Below, in pieces: positions 51,601 to 57,600 of a DNA stretch of 64,000 nucleotides. How positions within the stretch are numbered: the stretch's first letter is position 1; every line of letters starts with the position of its first letter. The stretch comes from Prostheceraeus crozeri. Lineage: Eukaryota > Platyhelminthes > Polycladida > Euryleptidae. The translations under genes were made by a program, and so were the position numbers. Below the pieces are notes generated by a model. It saw only the letters and a list, made by a program, of their open reading frames with translations, had not been told where the DNA came from and ran no database searches. Location of the stretch: the NCBI GenBank assembly GCA_907163375.1, contig CAJQUW010007429.1:248001-312000 (forward strand), written 5' to 3'.

Positions 51601-54600
51601 GACAAAATGAAGCTACATGTACGAGTATGTTGCAAAATGTTTCAATTTCAGAAGTGTTTACAAGTTATTGGTTGGGAAGAGTCAAGATAAATATTGATGT
51701 TAATTATAACTTTATATTTTGGCAATTAATTTCGATCTTCATCGTCAGGGATCAGGCATAGAAGGAAAACATTCACATGTACAAAATTCAAAATTCACAT
51801 TACATAAAGGGTAATAAGATATCATGAGTAAGAAATAAAGATGGGTAAGAGAAGATGAATAGAAATGTGAGGATGAGACAGATAGTATTGGGCTACATTT
51901 TACCAATAGCAAAGACTATAGAAATTGACTGTAATCTGACTAAGAGGAAAAGGAAAAAGGATTAAAGGAGGAAGAGGAAATGAAGCGATGTGAATAATGA
52001 AAAAGTGATGCAGCATGACAGAAAATATTATATATCACTACACAAAAAGAAAATCTCTGTAAAGTTCGAGTTCAGATTTACCATTGATCTTCGGGTTTCA
52101 TTTGTTGATAAGTAATACTTCTCGTAGACGTAGGCTCGCTTCATCTGAATCTTGGGTTAGAATTGTTGTTGAAAAAAAGTGTTGTTTGACAATTTTGAAG
52201 ATGTCTGTACACATCACTTCATTTCCTCTTCCTCCTTTTATCCTTTATTCACATTATACATGTCTTGGTTGCTTAATAATACGCATATCTTTGTATAAGT
52301 CACATTTTTTATTGTTTCCTATGATTCCAAACTTTGTGGACACCTGGTGTATTCTATCAGATCGGTCTGGATGACATCGCTGTAAGTTCTTGATCAGACT
52401 TTTCAACTGGGATTAATGTCGGGTCCCTCAAATTTTGAAATTCTAAGCAGCGTAAATATCTGCTTCCTGATTGTCAGCATAATTGTATTGCTGTACTACA
52501 TGTTTAATGAGTTTGATGATTGAAATGCTGGCACGAATGATGCTTTCAAACATATTACTAGTAAATTCAGATAATTGCATACTGTTGAGATGTAACTGCA
52601 AGTCAGTGATCCAAGCGGCTAATTCTTTAATGTGACATTATCGATCATATTTAACTTCCTTTAAAAACAAATTATTTTTTCAAGTGAATATATATTTTCA
52701 CTTCCTTGTTAATCGGATTTCTCAAAAAAATTGGCTAAATGAAATGAAACAAATGATATCATTTTTTTCTATTTGCATCAAAGGAGTCAACAATTCCTTT
52801 GTAGTCCCTGACGCGGACGGACTCGCACGCATTTGTTGTGCACTTGTCTAATCGACACTAGTTTCCTTCATTTTATAGTTGTTTCTCTGTTTAGGATGAT
52901 GATCACAAAACAAATTCCCGAGGTTCACCAAGACATCGCATATGATAGTCATTAGACGCTATGCATGCTAGGCACTACAGCTCTGCTTAAGCAAGGAGAT
53001 AGATGAAGGAAAGGTGTGTTCACAGAAATTCTGTCTTTAAAAATCATGTTGTGTCGCAAATAATCTCTTCGAATAGTGGTTGTAAGGCTGCCGCTCGATA
53101 GATATTCGCCACATCTCTCTCTTCACTTATTGTGCTTTTGTTGAGCATATTCATGTTATAGTATTATCTTCATTTCGCTGTAAAGAGTTCAGGACTATTC
53201 ATTTAATCAGCAGAAATATAATCATGAGGTAGAGTATTAACTTTGTCTAACTACAACTTACAATAATTGACTATGTATGATATGATGGTGGTGGGCGATA
53301 TGCTCACCATAACCTGATTGAAGCATGATTTTGTACAAAATTTGCATAACTTAATACAGGAAAGCTCAATTTGACCACAAGGTTTATTTTATTGTCTGTT
53401 ATGAATCTTGTATTTTGCATCTGTTTGATAATTTTACCAAGTTTTTTCAAAGAAATTCAGGCATTGGAAAGCAGGAATTTCATTGTAAACGGGCGTCAAC
53501 CCGAAATTTAAGATCTAGGGGAAGTACAACTTGGATTAATACAATGAATATGTAACTGCAAACAATAGCTCGAAAAACCTGGGAATTTGATGAACTTTGA
53601 CCGAAAATCGCATATTTTATGCGAAAATGCTTGTGAACTTTGATTTTAAAGAAATTCGACATTTAGAAACATTGAAATTTGACGAAATTTTACTTTGCTT
53701 GACACAACTCACTATCAGTCTGATGTGTAAAAAGTTTTAGATTCCTACCAATGCATGTTGTGTATATCTATGAGCTTTAATGGTATCAATATCCATATTT
53801 CGTCAGATTATTTGCTTTTTCCTGCTACATAGATTTCCTGATAGATTTTATTATAATTACACAATTCTTTACACCAAGTGCTTACCGCTTTGGTATAAAC
53901 CCATAGTAAAAGGTGAGCATTCGCATCACTCAAAATCATGTCCCAAAATAACTGGGTTAAGTATGTATAGTGGTTAAGCTGGGCCGTCAGAAATGTGCTG
54001 ACTCACTTTACTTTCAGATCCCCTGATTTAAAGAACTTAAATATGTGGAGGCAGTTCGACGTTATTTATTTGTAACCCCATTTTATTTCCATAATGATGT
54101 CCTTTTTTTATTGATGTAATTACAATAATGAGGCACTGAACAATCAACATCTGAATATAGAGAGAGGTCTTCAGACTTAAACTTTTCAAGCACAAATTTC
54201 GATGGCAGCTGTAGACGAAGATTGAAAGTTTGAGAACATTTTTCTATTCTATGCATTGGCATACTGGAACTGCGCAATCATTATGATTATAAACATCTGA
54301 CCCGTAATCAGCAAATTACCCGTAATTCAGATAGTATTCACAGAGAAAATCTTTATTAGAGTGGAATAGTTGAAGTTTTGTCTAAAATTCCTTGGTAGAA
54401 ACCACAATTTATTCAGTGTTTGTTTTCCGATAGATTCAAACAAGATTATCACAATGATTAGATTGATTAATAATTAACTGAGCACTTCAAATTTGATGGA
54501 AAACATGACAGTCAATGAGATAATCGCAAGGTCTATATGGATTCAGTGTGTGTAAAACAAACTCTGACTTCGTATATTTTAAGTAGGAATTTGAGAAGGC

Positions 54601-57600
54601 TTGCTTCTAAATTTTCTTGATCAACAAGCCATGAGGATAGTGAGAGGTGCACCATCCATCATAGGAAATTGTAATATAAATATTGCTTAAGTGTTGGTGA
54701 TCTCCATAGTACATTGAAAACGATGAAGTTCATCTGAAGGAAAAATGAAAGTCCTCTTACATCAGTCACTATTTCACCAATTGGGGCTTGGACAGTGCTG
54801 ACATCCAGGCTTGGACGGCCAAGCCTTGAGGCTTTGTGGTACTTTTAGTCCGGATGCACCTTGCTGTTGACGTCCAGCAGACTTTCGGAACTCGACCTCT
54901 AGAACAAAACATCGTTAGAAAAAGCACGGAGACCACAGTAAGCTCAGCTAAGTTATTTTACAAGTATATCTTGCGCACAATAGTCTGATCACGCTTTCTT
55001 GATTTATGTTCGCAAGTGCGATCAGTCCTTCCAATGCCGTAATTGCTGATATCATTGTCGTCTATACGAAGGGGAATGGTAATACATAAATACCTGGATG
55101 CGTGGTTCAATGTTTTTTCTTAATTTATATCCGAATTTAGTGTAAAATTCCTGATTCAGTCCGAATGCAAATTGCTTCATTCAAATGATAGTTTGAACCT
55201 CGTTATCAATAGTTTTCAGATTAGCTCGATTATTCACATAAACCATTATTAAAAATGACTACTAAAATATATTCATAACGGGCTGCAAGCTAAATGTCGC
55301 TAACTACTAACTGATTGTAAACGCACAAACTGACTTCATGTTCTGCATCATTGAATGTAGCGTTAGAATATTAGTTATTTCAGAATGCTGACGTTATACA
55401 TATACATGCATATACTGAGCAATATACATGCATTAGCATGTCGCTGGTATGGATGGTGGTAGAATTGTACTTGCGATACATCAAGTGCAGTTTCAGTGCA
55501 CAGTAATCATGGTGTCAGCATGGCGCGTTCTCTGATTGCATATAATTTTGTCTGTTGTTCTGACAGGGTATGTTATATCATTCAGACATATCAATAATAG
55601 TGTGATCCATTCGACCTTTCTATACATACTGTGTCTGGGTAGTTTGACAACCAACGACAGTGATATGCCGGTTAATTGTTTCGTGCGGAAGGGCTTATTC
55701 CGATGAAATGTACTGCCTTGCCACAATATAGTTACAACATGAAAAACTAAAAGCGAATTTCATTGCCTTGACATTTAAGTATGAGACTCAGATGTTACTG
55801 ATGTAACGGTGATGAAGTTACTTCCGCTCATCTTGAGTGAGTAATCCAGTGTACGTAACCTCCTAGAATATCCAAATTCAATGGTAAGCGTCAATGATTA
55901 TAGTTGTCTCACAGTCAATTACAATTGAAAGAGTATAGACACTTGTAACATTGACTGCTGTTACAGCAGTCAGTGCAAGAATATGTGGCATGATCAAGAT
56001 TGTTAAATATAAGCGCTGTTATGTGTTAGTGAAAGAGAGTAGCGTAAACATTCTAACGGCGTAACTGCGAATACAAAGAGTGAATCTAAGTCAAGTAGAT
56101 TACCGATGTACAAATATTCAAGATTGTGAAAACATCTGATGCAGTCAGCATAGGACAGCCTCTTAGTATGTATTACGAGTATTTGTGCATTGCGAGGTGT
56201 AACGGTAATTTAAAATAATGCTCAACTAAAATCGTTTGTATGTTCTTGTTAAAAAGTTTGCCATTCATTTTCTTCAAATTTAGAGAATTATCGAAACTCA
56301 AATATATTTTCTTATTATTCAAAATTATATAAAGGGCAGTTAATAAACTGAAATTAGACAGGGAGAAATGTTCGGTCCTCAATCATCATCTTGCTGGTAA
56401 TTAATGCCGCCCAGATGATGATATGGGATGCAACAAATCACGAAAAACGTGGTCCTCAAACATAATATTTTTCAGAAGTTTGAGAGATTTCTTCTATCGT
56501 TCATAGAAGGCAAAACTTTGTAACTGCTGTGACAGCCGCAAAAAATCGATGAAATCTATTCTGTAGACAGTCCATTCTTACCCGATCATAGGTTGATAAT
56601 CCAAGGAATACCGGGCAACGGCATTCCATTGTAGCCCTGATGAGACTAAAACAAACGACTTTTGGGTTCTCGTGATTAAGGGTCGTGATGTCCTCAAAAT
56701 ATAGAATCGTTGTAATGCATTCTTGGTAATTGTCATTTTTGACGTGACAACCTACCCTTCAAGCTTGAAAGTGAAATAAATAAATGCATGTGGGATAAAC
56801 TTGATCCTTACACTGCAGAGCGGTGACAGCTTTTTTATTATTGCAATTTTTGTGAAATGCTTTTATACTGCATCCAGTCTAAGAAATCAGTGGCTAACTT
56901 TGAACAATCAACACTCCAAAGAAATTTCATGTTGCTTTCATCCAAATCAGAAATATCCGCAGGAAATAAGCTCCATTGGCACTTCGAAAGCGTAATCTTT
57001 TTATTGTCAATTTATTGTCTTTTGGATCCTTGACAGTTCCTCTGTATGCGCTAAAGATTTTACACATGAGAATAGATCATTATCATTTCAGGGAGACATA
57101 AGCCATAGTTCATGGTTCGTTTTAATGCGAGGACGAAGCACACCACATACAAACCAAGTGTTTGCTTTAGCTGCGATTTGTTGATTTGAAGCAGCAGAAT
57201 ACTCGCAACGATTAGTAAAAACCATGAATTTATAGCTCAAAACTGCGCAGAGATTTATTAAGAAACACTGAAAAGAAAGTGTTTTGTGTTCCAAATAAAC
57301 ATGGACTTGAAAAGAGAGAGGAGATTTCCTCAGGGGGAGGGATTTCCTGGGAGATATTGCTTACTACTTCATTTTTGTCTGTTTCTTTGTACCGCTTTTT
57401 GCTAAATGCCAGCTTGTAATGACGGATGGCTGAATGTCACTCGCATATATTTTCTGATACATGCCTAGAGAAATAAACTCTATTCAAAAAAAATTTTTTT
57501 TTGGTTTTGACCATTGGACGGCAGAACAGATTAAATATCAGTCAGAAAAATTATTTCAATACATTTTTGATCGAGAAAAGTTGATTTTTCTGACTTATAT

